The notes beneath the pieces were generated by a model that was not told the DNA's origin, did not search any database, and saw only the letters and a program-made list of their open reading frames with translations. Source: Gavia stellata (Eukaryota > Chordata > Aves > Gaviiformes > Gaviidae). From it: a stretch of DNA of 64,000 nt. Each line of letters opens with the position of its first letter. Positions within the stretch are counted from its first letter, which is position 1. Positions 1 to 14,000 of this stretch are shown one piece after another. Location: contig NC_082596.1 in NCBI RefSeq assembly GCF_030936135.1, forward strand, positions 101,703,383-101,767,382, written 5' to 3'. Both the position numbers and the translations under genes were made by a program.

Positions 1-3000
1 TGAATTTAATAAATAGCCCTTAAGGTAGGCAGATTCAATTACGCGATCTTGAAAGTTTTTTGTTATGATACAAGGATTTTTAAAAATCCCTGACAAAACA
101 AATACCACAGTGAAACTAGACCTTTTCTTAAAGACTAGTATCATGAGGAGCATTGATATATAAGCCTCATAGAATACCTGAGACTGGAAGAGGCCTTTGG
201 AGGTCTGTGGCCAAGCCCCTGCTCAGAGCTGGTCAAGGTAAAGCAGGTTAATCTATAGAGTGCAGATAAACTACTGATAATTGCAACTCTAACTTCAGTT
301 TAAATAAGTTTGCCTGTGTATCGAATATAATTCTTAAAGTAAATTCTTGATTTTTTTTTTTCTGTAAGTTGAGTTGTACAAAATGGTTTCAAGTTTTTGT
401 GGTTTTCGCTATACAGAGAACTGCTGTGTTGTGCAAGAAACTGGTGGGTTGCTACAGTCTTCTCATCCCCAGCTGTGAGGGCATATCAGCAGTTTAATTG
501 AAAGAAAATGGGAGTATTCATAAAACACTCCAGAAATTTTTTTTTAAGGGATAATATCTATTCCACAGTAGTTTCTGTATGGCAAGAAATAGTATCGTCT
601 GCATTGGTTGTAAGATCTTGTATATCATTACTTTTTAGGAAATATTTTTCAACCAATCACATCCTTTCTGTTATCCCCTTGATGGCCATGGCTCATGGGA
701 CATTAGCCATCAAATAAGATCATCTTTTCAAGTCTGGGATTGTAAATCTAGCATACAGAGTTAATTGGATTTGGAAACCAGAGCAGAGATTTGTTTCAGG
801 GCTATTGTGACAGTGCAGCTACATCGTGTGGTTTTGTTTATTCAGTTGTACATGTGTAGCATTGAGCAAGAGCAAAATATTGCATTGGTTAAGCAGTAAG
901 CGGTTAAACACAGTACTTAGGCTTGCATGTTTTTTAAGTGGAATTTTCTGGAATGTCTTTTGAAGTGCCACAATGCCATCTACTGGCTCACTTCTCTCTG
1001 TTTTTTCCCAAAGGGGGTTTTCTTTTGGACACAGGCTTATATGTAAGGTTTATACAGTATTTTTAAATAGCAAAATAAACCAGCTGGCATAGAATGAGCA
1101 AGATAATTTTTGGATGCATATGTACGTTAAAGGACATAATGCGTTACATATATTGAATTGCTTCTAATCTCTTGCCAGTTAATCTTGCTCTCCTTTTGTT
1201 AAAAGTAACTCTGAGATGACTAGTACTGAAAGATAATGGAGGAATCTCTGCTTTCTGCTTATGTCCCTCATAGTAGCTTTTGTGCAAGCAGCTTCACTGT
1301 TTTCTGCCTACAGTCAGTTTCCCTTTTTGTTTCAATGTTTTTATACAGATAAATGGAATGAAAATTAAGAAATATGTAAGCTGTCAAGCCACAAAAACTG
1401 GAAAGTGTTGTATTAGAAATTATTTCTGACAGGATTCTTCACTGACAAATTCCTAGATTCAATATATTCCCCTTAATTGGCCCCTTTTTTTTTTTTTTGA
1501 CACGTGTTTAAACAGTCTTTTCAGGATTCATCAACAACCTTCCAAGGACCAAAATTCCATAGGCTTTCTAACAACTGTTATGGAGAGGCATGTACTAGAA
1601 AATACTATTCTCGGTACCAGGCTGCTCATACCGTAAATGAGCAGTGGGCAGTTATAAGCAGTTCTGATTGGTTCTTGTTTTTAATCAGTCTGCCTAATAT
1701 TATCTATAGGAGTAACCCTCTGTTGTCCACTTGCTGCCAAAAGAAATGAATGGGCAAATACAAAAACAATTTCCCGAAAAAACAGGAACTGTATATACAG
1801 GTAGACACTGTTATTTGCAGTTTTGCTGCCTGCTTTTTCTTAAAGATATATGGAGAGTTTCCTCATTAATTGGTTATTTTTTTTGTCTTCATAAAATACT
1901 CCTTCAGTTTCAATTTGTTTTTCCCCTGCATGTTCAGTTTTTCCCAACGGAATTTTTTCGTAACCCTGCCTTTCTTCAGTCTACTTAGGAGGAAGAGAAA
2001 CATTGGTAATGGCTTGTAACACTTGGGATTGTTTTTTAAATAGATTTGTAACTCACTCAAGTACAGCTCCAGAGTAATTTTTCAAAACAAAACAGCTAGA
2101 AAAGATCGCCAGCTGTTTCCTAAATGGCCTATAATGAAGGTAAATACAAACATCTGTGCCCTTCCTGGCCTTTCACCCTCTATCTCACTGACATTCAGAA
2201 GGTCAAGTGGATCTTGCAAGCCCAGTTTTTATCTGGTAGGAGCTGTGTCTTGCTGACAGCTGCGGAGCGTTTGCACATCCGTGTGTGTGCTGTTGGAACA
2301 GCCTGACTGCTTTTGGCCAGCTCATATGGCAAGAAAGGTGTCTGTGTGTTAAAGTCAGTGCTTGTTTGTGGCGGTGGGTTATTACACTGCGTTTGGCATT
2401 CTGTATGCTGGGAGCAGTGAAGCTGAAATGATTGTACTTGGCACGAGTGTTGTTTTTTGGCATATAAACGATCTGTGTCAGAGAGGTTGCACTGGGGAGT
2501 GGGTCTTGTTCGCAGCTCGGGCTTCCCCGTCCTTGCTAAACAAGCCACCCACAAGCCGGATGGTAGCTCTGCTGAGGGGAGAGCCCTCTGTGGTGCTGCC
2601 ATCGCTGTGCTGTTTGGTTTTGGCTGGGGTGTTTTGTTTGAGGAATGCTCTACTCCATCCTGTGCAGAGGAACAGAGGTTGCTCCCTGCCTGTATTTGGA
2701 ATAAGTGCTAACCTCTCACTCCTAATTGTTAATCTGTGCTGGGAAATACCAGGGCAAGCCTCCTTTTAGTGTGACATTAAATAAGGGAGAATTGGCAAAA
2801 CCAGAAGAGCAAACAGGATTATTTTATAACACGTCTTCTGTTATAATCTCTCTTTTTTTTTTCCCTTCTGTGAACTGTCCTGTGCTATTGCAAAGAAGGA
2901 AGAACTAATTAAGCCAGTTGCTGAAAGTGTTTTGCCACCCACACTACTGAAAAGAACTCTTTGTACAGAATTAGCTCTTACCAGCTGTGCTACACCCAGT

Positions 3001-6000
3001 AATTTATCTTTGCAAAAAAAAATGTTAAAAGTGCTGCTATGGTTTATTTCAATTAAACAAGTTAATATAAGCTATACCCTATATCCACACAAACACAAGA
3101 TATCTCCTGCTCAAAAGCTGGAGGATTTGCAAATAATTATTTTTCTCCCTCATTAATTCTTCCTAGTGTTTGTAAAAAGGGCTGGGCTGAGGAGCACTGG
3201 GTAATTAACTCATTTGTGTATGGAACTGGCTGAGCATGAGCTTGCTGGCTGGAGAGCAGTTTGATGGCAGGACACTGGCCTAAACTTGGGCAGGTTCGAG
3301 CGGGAGGGCTTGGACTTGGCTCGGTGCAGTGCTGCAAGCGGCGTTTGCCTCAGTGCTGAGAGGCAGGGGTAGCGATTCCTGCCCCGGGGAGAGGCAGGAA
3401 GACAAAAGTCCATCCACTTTTCACCTGGAGTATCTTCAAGAGGGACAGAGTTGTTCACTGTGTTTGCAGTTATGGCTCTGCGGAAACTGCTTAATAAGGT
3501 AGATCAGAGTCACATTTTTTGACTGGGGTGGTGGTTTGGCAACTGAGCTGAATCAGAGAATTGATCTCCAGGTGTCCATGGTACAATGGACAGCAAGTGA
3601 AAACTCACAGTCACAAACCTGGACTGAAATTCAACAAATCCATCCTCAGTCCTAAAACTTCAACGTCCTTCCTTCTCATCTGCTCCCTACTCAGGCTTTT
3701 AAAGAGCGTAGACAGTCCAGGCAATGATCTTCCAGCTGAAATTCCAAATGCTGAAGCCTTTGATTCCCAAGAGCTCAAGGGACTACCTTTGTTCCCCTGA
3801 GGGTATGAGAACAAGGATGTTGTGCGTTTTGTACAGCTTTCACTAGAACTCTTCCAAAAGAGGGGAAAAAAAGAAAAAAAGTTCTTTGAAGCTCGGGTCG
3901 CTTTCAGGTGTGGGCTTTGGCGATAGTAAACCAAGAACGACAGCTGAGCAAGAGAAAAAGAAAACCTTGGATATCCTCCATCAGAGAAAGTCAGATAAAC
4001 AAGGAAATTATCTTTGTGATTCTGTCAGGAACAGATGACTGTAGTTTAGTAATCTGTTGGAATTTTGCCAGAGAAGGAAGTCTTGTTAATGCGGAAAAAT
4101 AAAAACTCGTATTCTTTTCCTTATACACCTACAGATCAGCTAAACACTGCAATAGGGACTTGACATGTAAGTAGTTACATAGATGAGGTGCTCCTTTCTG
4201 GGTGAAGATACAGATTGAATCAAAAACATCCGAAACAAAATTTATCTTTGGAAATACAGATACATTTTCTAAAGATCAATTCAGTTAGTTATTTCTGCTC
4301 TTTCAAATTTAATTTTGTTATTTGAATGTGCACAGAGAAAAGCTCAACCTGTAATCATGTCTAAGGTGTGCGTACAGTAACATCAGTGCAAAGAGACATA
4401 TTGGAACCTTAAAGTAAGTTGTTCCTCATATAAAATTAAACTTAATCCTTGGTTTTAGCCTTCTTGAAGGACAGGAAGAAAAGGAGTTTGTGCCTTATGT
4501 CTTGGAAAAGTGTGTAAGTTACAGGATTGACTTTTTTTTTTCCCAAAACGCTGAAAGGCCTCATTAGTTTAAAATGCTGTTAAAGCACCTGTCAGTTTTA
4601 CGCAATGCAGTGTACCTAGTGCCGTCCTGTAACTAGCACTAGGAATCTCAGTAAGGACAGTCTGGAGTCTTGAAACAGACATATCACCATCAAATAATTA
4701 AACTGTGGCTAACATACATTCATGTAAAAATTCAGCAGCTCACTGTGTCTTTCACCTCCCAAAATGTAGCATCAGTAGCAGCTTAAAATGCCTCTTTTTT
4801 TTAAATGTTCTTGAGGCTCCAGGCCATTAACAAAACAGAAAATTTAAATTGCTAAGTTAAACAGTATTACAGTTCTGAGTCACCTGAACTTTTCCCCTTT
4901 ATGTTTGGTGTATTGGATAAGATTCAGAATAAATAAAAGAACAAATCCAAGTTTATTTAGTTAAATACTGTATTGCCTTACCGGATGTACACAAGTATGT
5001 TCTGCCTGAAAGGAGAAATATTTGCCTTATTTGGTGCATCTTTCCGTAGTAGGCGATTGTGCCAACCTGTCTTAATTGCTGCAGTTTTCCTACTAGTTAC
5101 AGTTAATTCTTTTGTTCAGGATATCTGAGCTCTGAGAGTAATTATATCTCTCTGCACTTATGCTACCTGTATACTTTCTGTAAAATATTGGGCAGGATCC
5201 TACAAGGAGTGGTGTCCCCTCAGCTCCCGCTGGAGAGTCCTCAAGCATAATACATGTTGTGTACTTGTTTACCATTTGTCTCATGGAGTTATTACTGCAG
5301 GTGTATGTGCAGTCAGATGCTTTGATACTGCAGATCCTGTGAAAACTTCTTGTTTATAAAAATCTAAGTGGAAGTGTAGCAAATAAGCATGGGTGACTAT
5401 TGTGCCATGTAAGATACTACAGGTATGAACTTTGAATGGAAGCAAACGCCGGCCCAGCTGGGATCAGAACAGCTACTGGCTTCAAAGGCAGCGGGTGACC
5501 AAGGTTTTCCATGCTGCCAAGCCAAACACATTTTCTAGAGCAATCTGCATTGCCACTGTACTGACAGCATTTTTTTCATTGAAGAGTCATTGACTTTGGC
5601 TGTTCTCACCACGCTGGGCTTGCACACTCCTAAACTACTTCTGATTTGGTGAGCTCCGACATCTTCTCTGGCATGCTTCTTGCACATAGACCCACAGATG
5701 TGTTTTCCCAGAACTTCAGCCAGCCAGTCTTGCTTGGTACCTGCTGTCTCAAGATGTCTTAGGTCCTGAAGTTCAGCCTTTCCCAATGCATGGACTTTGA
5801 TGCCTTGCACTTACTTTATGTGTCATTCACTTAAAAATATGGTGAAGATAAAGTTTGAAAGCTTTTCAAGGCTTTAGACGATCATCATTTAGAGAGGCAT
5901 ATCTTGGTTAAAAACATAGAAAGTCCATGTGCCATTCACTGTCTCTGGAACTTGGAGGAAGTGTAAATGTAGAAGGTGATATGCTGTATCAAAAAAAAGG

Positions 6001-9000
6001 GGAGGGGGCACAGGTGGATAAGTAATTTTCTGAAAGACATTAACCTACAAACATGCCATATACATCCTTATGTAACTGTTTTGCAGCTCTTCCCAGCAGC
6101 CGTGTTCCCCAGTTTACATGAGAAGTAAGGCTAAGTTGATTCTTTGAGTACATTGCATTTCTAGCATCTGACTTCAAATACAAATGTTGTAAAAGGTGGC
6201 CTTTAAATTGTGACTGTTGTCGAGCATAAAGTGGCAGCTCATTTTAATTCTGCAGTAGTTCACAGTATGAAAGCCTATTAGTGCTATGAAATTACTTTAT
6301 CACACTTCTCAGTAAGCATATTTTTTATTTGTTTATACCTGTCTATAAGGACTAAATTTTCATCAGTGTTTCATTCCAAAAGTCTCTCTCAGTGATCCAA
6401 GAGGGCACTGAAGAGTGAAATATTTTCCTTTTATAATGACAATTTAGTCTTTGTATGTATTGTGGAGTTAGTTTATCTGTGATACACAAACATTACAGTA
6501 TTTTCCTGGATGTAGTGCAGAATGTGTGTTTTGTGACAGTGGCTGTTGTATTATACTACTGACAAAAGTAAGGCAGGCACTCCCACTGGCTTTGATGAAT
6601 TCTGCTTATGCAGTTGCTACAAAACATAGGGTCCTCTGTGAATGGTTTGGGCATTTACATACCAAATGTCTTAGCGTCACTAGAGTACCTGTTATACAAC
6701 ACTCAGCACAATGTTATCCAGGTCTTTGTCTCTGTATTTTCAAGTACTAATGTTTTGTATTCCCTTCCTTGCCGCACTCAGCACCTGAACTGAGTGATTT
6801 TTCTCTTCTGCGTGCTGTGTTAAGAGATCAGCCTATATTAAGTTCCTCCCCTTTACCCACATGGGAGTGACTCTTTAGAAGACCTGCTTCTTTTGTGTTT
6901 GGCTTTCCGAAGAGTTTGAGCTGCTCTGTGGAGGTAGAGGTTTTATATGTAAACGAGAGAGAAAAGGTAAGATGCTGAAATACGTTAGCAGGTAACAAGT
7001 AGGAAGAGCGGAGAGGTGGGAGCCTGGAGATTGCCAGGATGCTGAAAGCATGCAAAGATCACACTGGGTCAGTGTTACCTCTGCAGACCTGCTTCTTCCT
7101 TGGATGTGTGTTGTATCAAACCTTCACCTGGCTGTTTAAGCCCCACATCAGTCACTGCTTCCTTTCCCGTGACCCACTGTCTGACGTCTCTGTACGGTTA
7201 CCTTTGCAGCAGCGGAGGGATGCTGCTTCCCCTTTGCAGCAGGCTGCTGCCCGTGCCAGCTGCTGTTGGGCCATGCGTACTTTTAATACGGCATTTTCCG
7301 TGACACGGTCCTTTTTTCTGTAGACCGAGAGGCTTGCAGGAAATGAGGGAAGTGAAATAGTGTGCCTTTACTGAAGGACCACGTGATCTTGTCCACTTGG
7401 CTTTCCAATATTTTTCTTTCTCTGTTGAGGACTCTTACTTGCTATTTCAGACTCTGTCAAGCACGTAGCTATTTGGAGCAAAGACCATGTCTGTCATGCC
7501 CATGTTGTCTGTAAGGATAGTAGCATGTTTGTGTAATTTAAAAAAAAAAAAAAAAGAGGCTCTTTTAACTGAGAAATAATCAGCTTTTAAAAAGAAGAAT
7601 CCCTTGTTACTGTAGATCATCATATACAAATACACATGAGTGTATACGCTTACAGTATTTTATGTGTTCATCATTGCTGGATTAGATATGATTCTCTGCT
7701 CTTTTCACTAGAGTATCTCTTCAGGGAGACCCACAGAACAAATTAATAAAAGCATTAAATAAATATGTCATCCCGCTTCTGATAGACTGAATAAAGGTGT
7801 ACCAAGATACAGTGCATATGGTTCTAACAAAATTACATAATTTATCATTATTAAGAGAAATAACTTTCAGAGAAATTCTCACATATTAGCTGATTTACTT
7901 TACTTCACACCTTCCTACTTAGTGAAAGCCAGACAAATGATAGCTATAAATTAATTTTTCCTGCCTTTCAAAAGCCTCATGTAGCAGTGGCTATAGAAGA
8001 TGTTTTGTCACAAAGGAACAAAGAAAACAGTGTTTGCAAAACACAGGCAGAAGTAAAATATACAATAGTTGAACTTTCCAGCTTTGTGCTTCCCTTTGCT
8101 TCCTTTCCCATTCCTGTGTAAACAAATGGAATCACTGAAAATAAGGGAAATGTCTCCAAAACCATACAGGTTTTTCCATACTGATTCCAGCTCTGAAGAA
8201 CTGGAATAACCTATGTATTTAAGGAGCTAAATGCAGTTTTTCAACATTCTTTCCTAAGCAAAAACAAATAAGGCTGCTGCTACAGCTTTTAATACCAACA
8301 CAAGGATTTGGCAAAGCACTGAACAGTTATTGAAGAGTTTTTGGTTCAGTTTGAGCTTTTTTAAATTACTATGTACCACACTGGTGTATTTATTGTATTG
8401 CAATACAAGATTATTTCAAAAATTGCTGTCCATATTAAGAAATTAAACTGGCTTTAGTTAATATGAAAATATTTATGAGAAAGTGTGCTGTGTATAGCAT
8501 ATCTGACTCTGGGGGTGGGGAAAAAAGATAATGCTTCTTAAAAACAGTAACCAGTTTCACTTATATTTGCAATAGGATTGCAAAACGGTTGGCATCATCG
8601 AATGGGAAAGATAGTAGGCAAACAACTTGTAACACTGTTCCTGGCTCTTAAAAGTTATCATTATCCTTGTACGTTTCCGTTCTTGTCAGCATTCACTTAA
8701 TATGCATTTTCTAACCATAGTGCAAGAAAACAGGAAAGGGCAACTTCTTCATGCGGTGTTAGAGGCCAAGATTAGCAGCAGTATATGCGATATGACTGCA
8801 CTGTCATTGGTGATTTTTCTTCCTAATGAAGATTCAACAGTGTGCCTGTGAGATACACCTGTCAACTTTTCAGATGCAACAGGACAAACCAATCTGATTT
8901 TAAAAATATATATGTATGTGTGTGCGCATGTATGGTATAGATATTTTTCCTTTTTCTCCATAATAAAGAACCATGAAAATGCATATATTTATATGTGACC

Positions 9001-10139
9001 CCTGGCTGTAATAAGGTAACCATTTCTTCCCTACAAGCAAATTTGCAACAAAAGAGAGAAGATGGCTATTTTTATATAGAGATTGTTTTTTTAATATATT
9101 TTAATATATATTTATGCATGTATATGTATAACAACCTATGGGTTTCTAGTATGTAAATGTGTTTAATATGTAAAACCATCTGTAGTGCATCAACTTTAGT
9201 TACCATCTCCACTTCTTTAAGAAAAACAAGAAACATTTTTTACTTGTCTTATGATGACCCTCTCAGGAAATCAATTTTTAAATAACTGAGAGCTAATGGA
9301 ATTGCTGTCTTACGATGTTTTCATATTCCTATGCTGCGGTGGTACTTTTATGTGTTTAGGCCTTGTCTTTACCGATAATGTGATTCTACTTAGAGTAAGG
9401 GTGTTAAACCATCTCCTGTTAGGCTGTTCCTGCTTTTGTCTGCCATCGAAAAATAACCAGTGGCATGAAAAATCCCCGGGGGCTGGTTTGCCTTTGGGGG
9501 CAGAAAATTGTTCCCTAGAGATTACTTCAGAAACGGTATTAAAATGAAGGGAGAGTTATTAAATAAACAAACAGTGTTTGTTAATTTTGTTACAAACGGG
9601 GTGAGACATAGAAGGGAAACTCCTCTGTACGACTCTTACATTGACTGAGCTTAGAAAGCAATGGTAAAAGTACTGTTATGAGGGTCTGTAGTCGAATTGC
9701 ATTGATTTACGTAAGAACGTACCCCGATGGCAATTAGGAAGATGATGCTTCTGTGTGCTGGGAAACTCAATCAAAATATGTCACCAGCTGTGCAAGGTGC
9801 TAAGATTCCTTCAAGGGCTGAGACCTATATTGTTGTCTCCTCCTCGTGGGTCCATCCTGCCAAGAGATATTACAAGCCAGATTTCTTGTCATTTTGACTT
9901 TGCATTTGTTTACTGAAGCCGTGGACATCCTTCTTCAGATCCACCCGTGTGGGTGTGCACTTTGGCTGAACATTGCCACTTCCTTTTGGACATCACCTTT
10001 CCTCAGGTCTGCCGCCTAGCTACTTACCTGAGTAATTTTAGGGCGTTCGCATTGAAATTTGTCAGTGAGACTTCACCCAAGCAGGTAGCTAGTAGTTCAG
10101 AGATTGGCAGGTTTGGCAGGAAGATAATGATGAGTAGTA
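1..10139 (+). other. LYRM4: LYRM4 terminal intron, 5' portion (partial)
   Basis: I infer this to be intron because the LYRM4 terminal exon starts at 14967 and no earlier LYRM4 exon was found upstream in the window. The sequence is AT-rich, with stop codons in every frame and no open frame that resembles a known protein. It holds homopolymer tracts (A run near 7540-7555), a short TA/TG-rich stretch near 8905-8935 and another AT-rich stretch near 9090-9130. A slightly GC-richer patch at about 3180-3460 has no recognisable content. The exon encoding the middle of LYRM4 was looked for and not seen, so it presumably lies upstream of position 1. Confidence 0.6.
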
Positions 10140-11078
10140 GATGAGCAAGTTTGCAGACGACACCAAGTTGGGAGGGAGTGTTGATCTGCTCGAGGGTAGG
10201 AAGGCTCTGCAGAGGGATCTGGACAGGCTGGATCCATGGGCTGAGGCCAACCAGATGAAGTTCAACAAGGCCAAGTGCCGGGTTCTACACTTTGGCCACA
10301 ACAACCCCAGGCAACGCTACAGGCTTGGGGACGAGTGGCTGGAAAGCTGCCCATCGGAAAAGGACCTGGGGGTGTTGATTGACAGCCGGCTGAATATGAG
10401 CCAGCAGTGTGCCCAGGTGGCCAAGAAGGCCAACGCCATCCTGGCCTGTATCAGAAATGGTGTGGCCAGCAGGAGTAGGGAGGGGATCGTGCCCCTGTAC
10501 TCGGCGCTGGTGAGGCCGCACCTCGAATGCTGTGTTCAGTTTTGGGCCCCCCACGACAAGGAGGACATTGAGGTGCTGGAGCGTGTCCAGAGAAGGGCGA
10601 CGAAGCTGGTGAGGGGTCTGGAGCACAAGTCTTATGAGGAGCGGCTGAGGGAACTGGGGTTGTTCAGTCTGGAGAAGAGGAGGCTGAGGGGAGACCTCAT
10701 CGCTCTCTGCAACTACCTGAAAGGGGGTTGCAGAGAGGTGGGTGTTGGTCTCTTCTCCCAAGTGACTAGTGACAGGACAAGAGGAAATGGCCTCAAGTTG
10801 CGCCAGGGGAGGTTCAGGCTAGATATTAGGAAAAAGTTCTTTACTGAGAGAGTAGTGAAACATTGGAACAGGCTGCCCAGGGAGGTGGTAGAGTCACCCT
10901 CCCTGGAGGTATTCAAGGAGCGTGTGGATGTGGCATTGTGGGATGTGGCTTGATGGGCATGGTGTTGGGTGGGTTGGGTTTTGGTGTGTTGTGGGGTTTT
11001 TTTGGTTTGTTTGTTTGTTTTTTTTTTTAGGTTGGACTTGATGATCTTACAAGTCTTTTCCAACCTTAGTGATTCTGA
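10140..11078 (+). mobile_element. CR1 non-LTR retrotransposon, 5'-truncated
   Basis: This is the 3' part of a CR1 LINE. An uninterrupted frame at 10141-10953 (270 codons) begins just before a FADD motif (residues 4-7), the catalytic box of the CR1 reverse transcriptase, and runs through the RT C-terminal region to its stop. The fingers and most of the palm are missing, so it cannot be active. After the stop comes a G/T-rich, T-tract-rich insertion (about 10960-11030). The usual CR1 3' end follows (ggttggacttgatgatctta, then an ATTCTG-type tail). It lies in sense orientation in the LYRM4 intron. The intact frame suggests a fairly young copy. Confidence 0.93.
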
Positions 11079-14000
11079 GGTGATGGTGAGAAAAAGTATC
11101 TTCATCAGGGCTCAGCAGGATTTGTTAGAACTCACAGGTTATTCACCACACAGTTACAATTCTGTAAAGTACATGGGAAAAAAGAGATGCCTGGCCACCT
11201 TCGTGCTGCAGAGCCAACACAACTAAGGAGGGGAAAATGTGATAGTTATTGAAGTGAACAGACATTTTGAATATATACGGAGCTGTCAAGGAAAGATGCC
11301 TTCATACTTTTCAGAGCAGAACCATGCGCTCTAAAATGACTGAGGCAAATTAGAAAAATTTTCAAAAGCCATTCACCTTATTTTCAGCCCTGCAGAAATA
11401 TAAGCGGTCACTTCTACCTCAACTCTGAGCTGTGAAGTGAAACCTTCATATGGATAAAAACCACAAGACATGCCACATACCTTCAAAAGCTGAAGATCTT
11501 TTAGCAGTGTTTTGCAAGCAGTGGCAACGGGTCTGCAGGATCTAGTCCTCTAGCCGTGTCAGATAGGAGGGCAGCCCCCAGGATTCGGGCTACCTCCCAG
11601 TGCACCGCTGTCCCACTGCAGTTGTACGTCTCTCTTGCGTGGCTTGGCAGGGAAGCTACGCCGAACCTGCTCACCAGCCACACGTGTCCCTGCGGGTCAG
11701 GCACTGGCCAGCCATAGACCATGTGAGAGGACAGAGTTCACAGCTGGCAATTTGACTAGATTTGCTGAGTTTTTAGGGTGATAGCATGTTCTTCTAATGT
11801 CTTCAGGACATCGGGAATTTTTTTCAACGTTTAATTCTACTTCTTTAATTTTTCTTGCTTAAATCTACTATTTAATTCTTACTGCACCTCCCCATACACC
11901 TCTCTGATATTCTGTTATCTGGGGAAAACCTCTCCTACTTGCTTTTGTCCCCAATAGCGGTGAAAGATTCCATGAAGTGGCTTCACCCCACTGGCAGCGG
12001 CAGTGATTGCTGCTGCCAGCCATGAGCAAGGAAAAGTGCCGTTTCCATATGAACACACAAACACCTAATAACCAGAGAATGGTTGGATTACAGGATGGAC
12101 CAGTGCTTACTGTTCAGTATTTTCTTTTTCCCCATTTGTTGTCTTACTTGTATCTGCTGATAAATCCCATTCTGAAACCTGAAGTCTTGTCCTGAATTCA
12201 GATGGATTAAGTTCTTCAAGTTCACAAGAAAAAGCTGACCATACAGACTTGTACTAAATCTTTGAACAAGGACAAATTGTCAGGTTTTGATGGTTGGACT
12301 TGTCAGACTTATTTTTGAAGTACGTAAGTTTGCAGGCCGAATTTAAACATCAAGTAATTCATTAAGATCTGAAAAGCAGCCTTTATATTTCTATTTATTG
12401 TCGTCTTCTGATGACAAAGCGGCTCTTTATTATGCATTCTTTCCTGCAGAATTTAAAAGCAATTTGTTACCTTACAGAGGTAAATAAAATTCTGGGTAAC
12501 AAAGTTGCTGAGCAAATGGTAGAGCCTTTTTCCACAAAAGCTTCCTGTGATTAATGAAAATACCCTGCCACTGACCGCTGCACTGGCTTCCAGCCACCTA
12601 CCAGAAGAGTAAATGGCATGCGGTGTACAAGCTACAAACACACATGATGAAAAAAGAACACAACAGATAGCCTCTGAAGTCTTTAATCTGGGAGAATGAT
12701 CCACAGCGATGCTTGCTGCTTAAGTGCTTTCTTTAGACTTCGCGTCGGTGAGGACGCTGTAAGAACACTGTTTTGATTCAGAAGGTTAATGAATGTCAGT
12801 GTGTAAATACCACTGTAGTCCTTCTGCTGAGGCAGTGGATGTTTATAGGTGTGAATTTTTCAGCAGTCTAAAGTGCATGGGAAAGGCTTGATCATAATGT
12901 TAGAAATTCAAGGCTAACAGTTTAAAAAAAATCCTTACGTTTCAAAGTTCAGCTTAAAATGTCATGGTATAGCTTCTGGAAGGGAGGCACCAGAGCAGGT
13001 GAGCTGCAGCCACCCGACAAAGGCAGACAGCACAGCGCTGGCGGCTGTGCGCTCGCCGAAATGCATGCACGCCTGTGGTTTACTAAGGAAGCAGCTCAAC
13101 ACACACATCTATGATTTTATTGCGTTCGAGTCAAGAGGTACAGCAGGAGATAATATCACCTGTTGGCACAGGGACAGCAAACAACAGCTCGTACGTTTCT
13201 CCTACTAAGTCATCTGCCCCGGCTGAATATGATTGACTGAGAAGTCACGTACTCAGCCTCATCTACCTCCCCAGCTGGTGGAGAAAAAAAAATGCAGTTC
13301 AGGTTTCAGCATTTTTGTAATCCCTCTGAGCCTCCCATTAAATTTGCTCTACTGTGTGGGAAAGGATTAAAGATTCTTTGGGCTCCAAAACACAGTATAC
13401 AAAAATAAAGTGCTATAGCATGGTTTGTGGTAAGGCAGCAACTAAAGTGTATAGCCTGCCACATAACCCAGCGCAGCGAGTTCTCTTTGATAAGTAACAC
13501 GTGTTGACAGCTTAAAATCTCTGTTGGTAACACATGCCACAGTTGTGTATGGCCTTTGTTGTAAATATTCTGTATGCAACATACTTCATGAGTAGTTTCA
13601 GAAATAATCAGAGTTGTTCATGTGCTTTACTAACTTAGCTCAGAGTGCCGAAAGAGGAGAATATTTGCTGGCAAGGAGAACTTCTGTTCCTTTAAGAATC
13701 GCTCATAAATCCTCCCTCTTAATAAATATTTCAAGATTAAAATCAATGCGTTACAAGTTTCAGACAAGGCTGTTTATCAAGATGAAATAGTTCATTTCCT
13801 AAAAGGCAATATTATTTACATTTTATGTGAGTGTGGGCATAGATGAGAAATTTTTATTTAAGAGCTGCCAGGATTTTTTCCCCTCAAAAATGGTAAATGA
13901 AAAATGCCGAAAAATTTATTTCCGTAATTTTTTACTACTTTCAGAGCCTGACTTGCTGTCAGGCTTAGTTTGTGCAGTATTAAATTCTGCTAAATATATT

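Noticed and set aside
966-990. CTCF-like word (gccatctactggc) and a similar one near 31963
   Set aside because: Only partial matches to the CTCF core; such words occur by chance and cannot be scored by eye.
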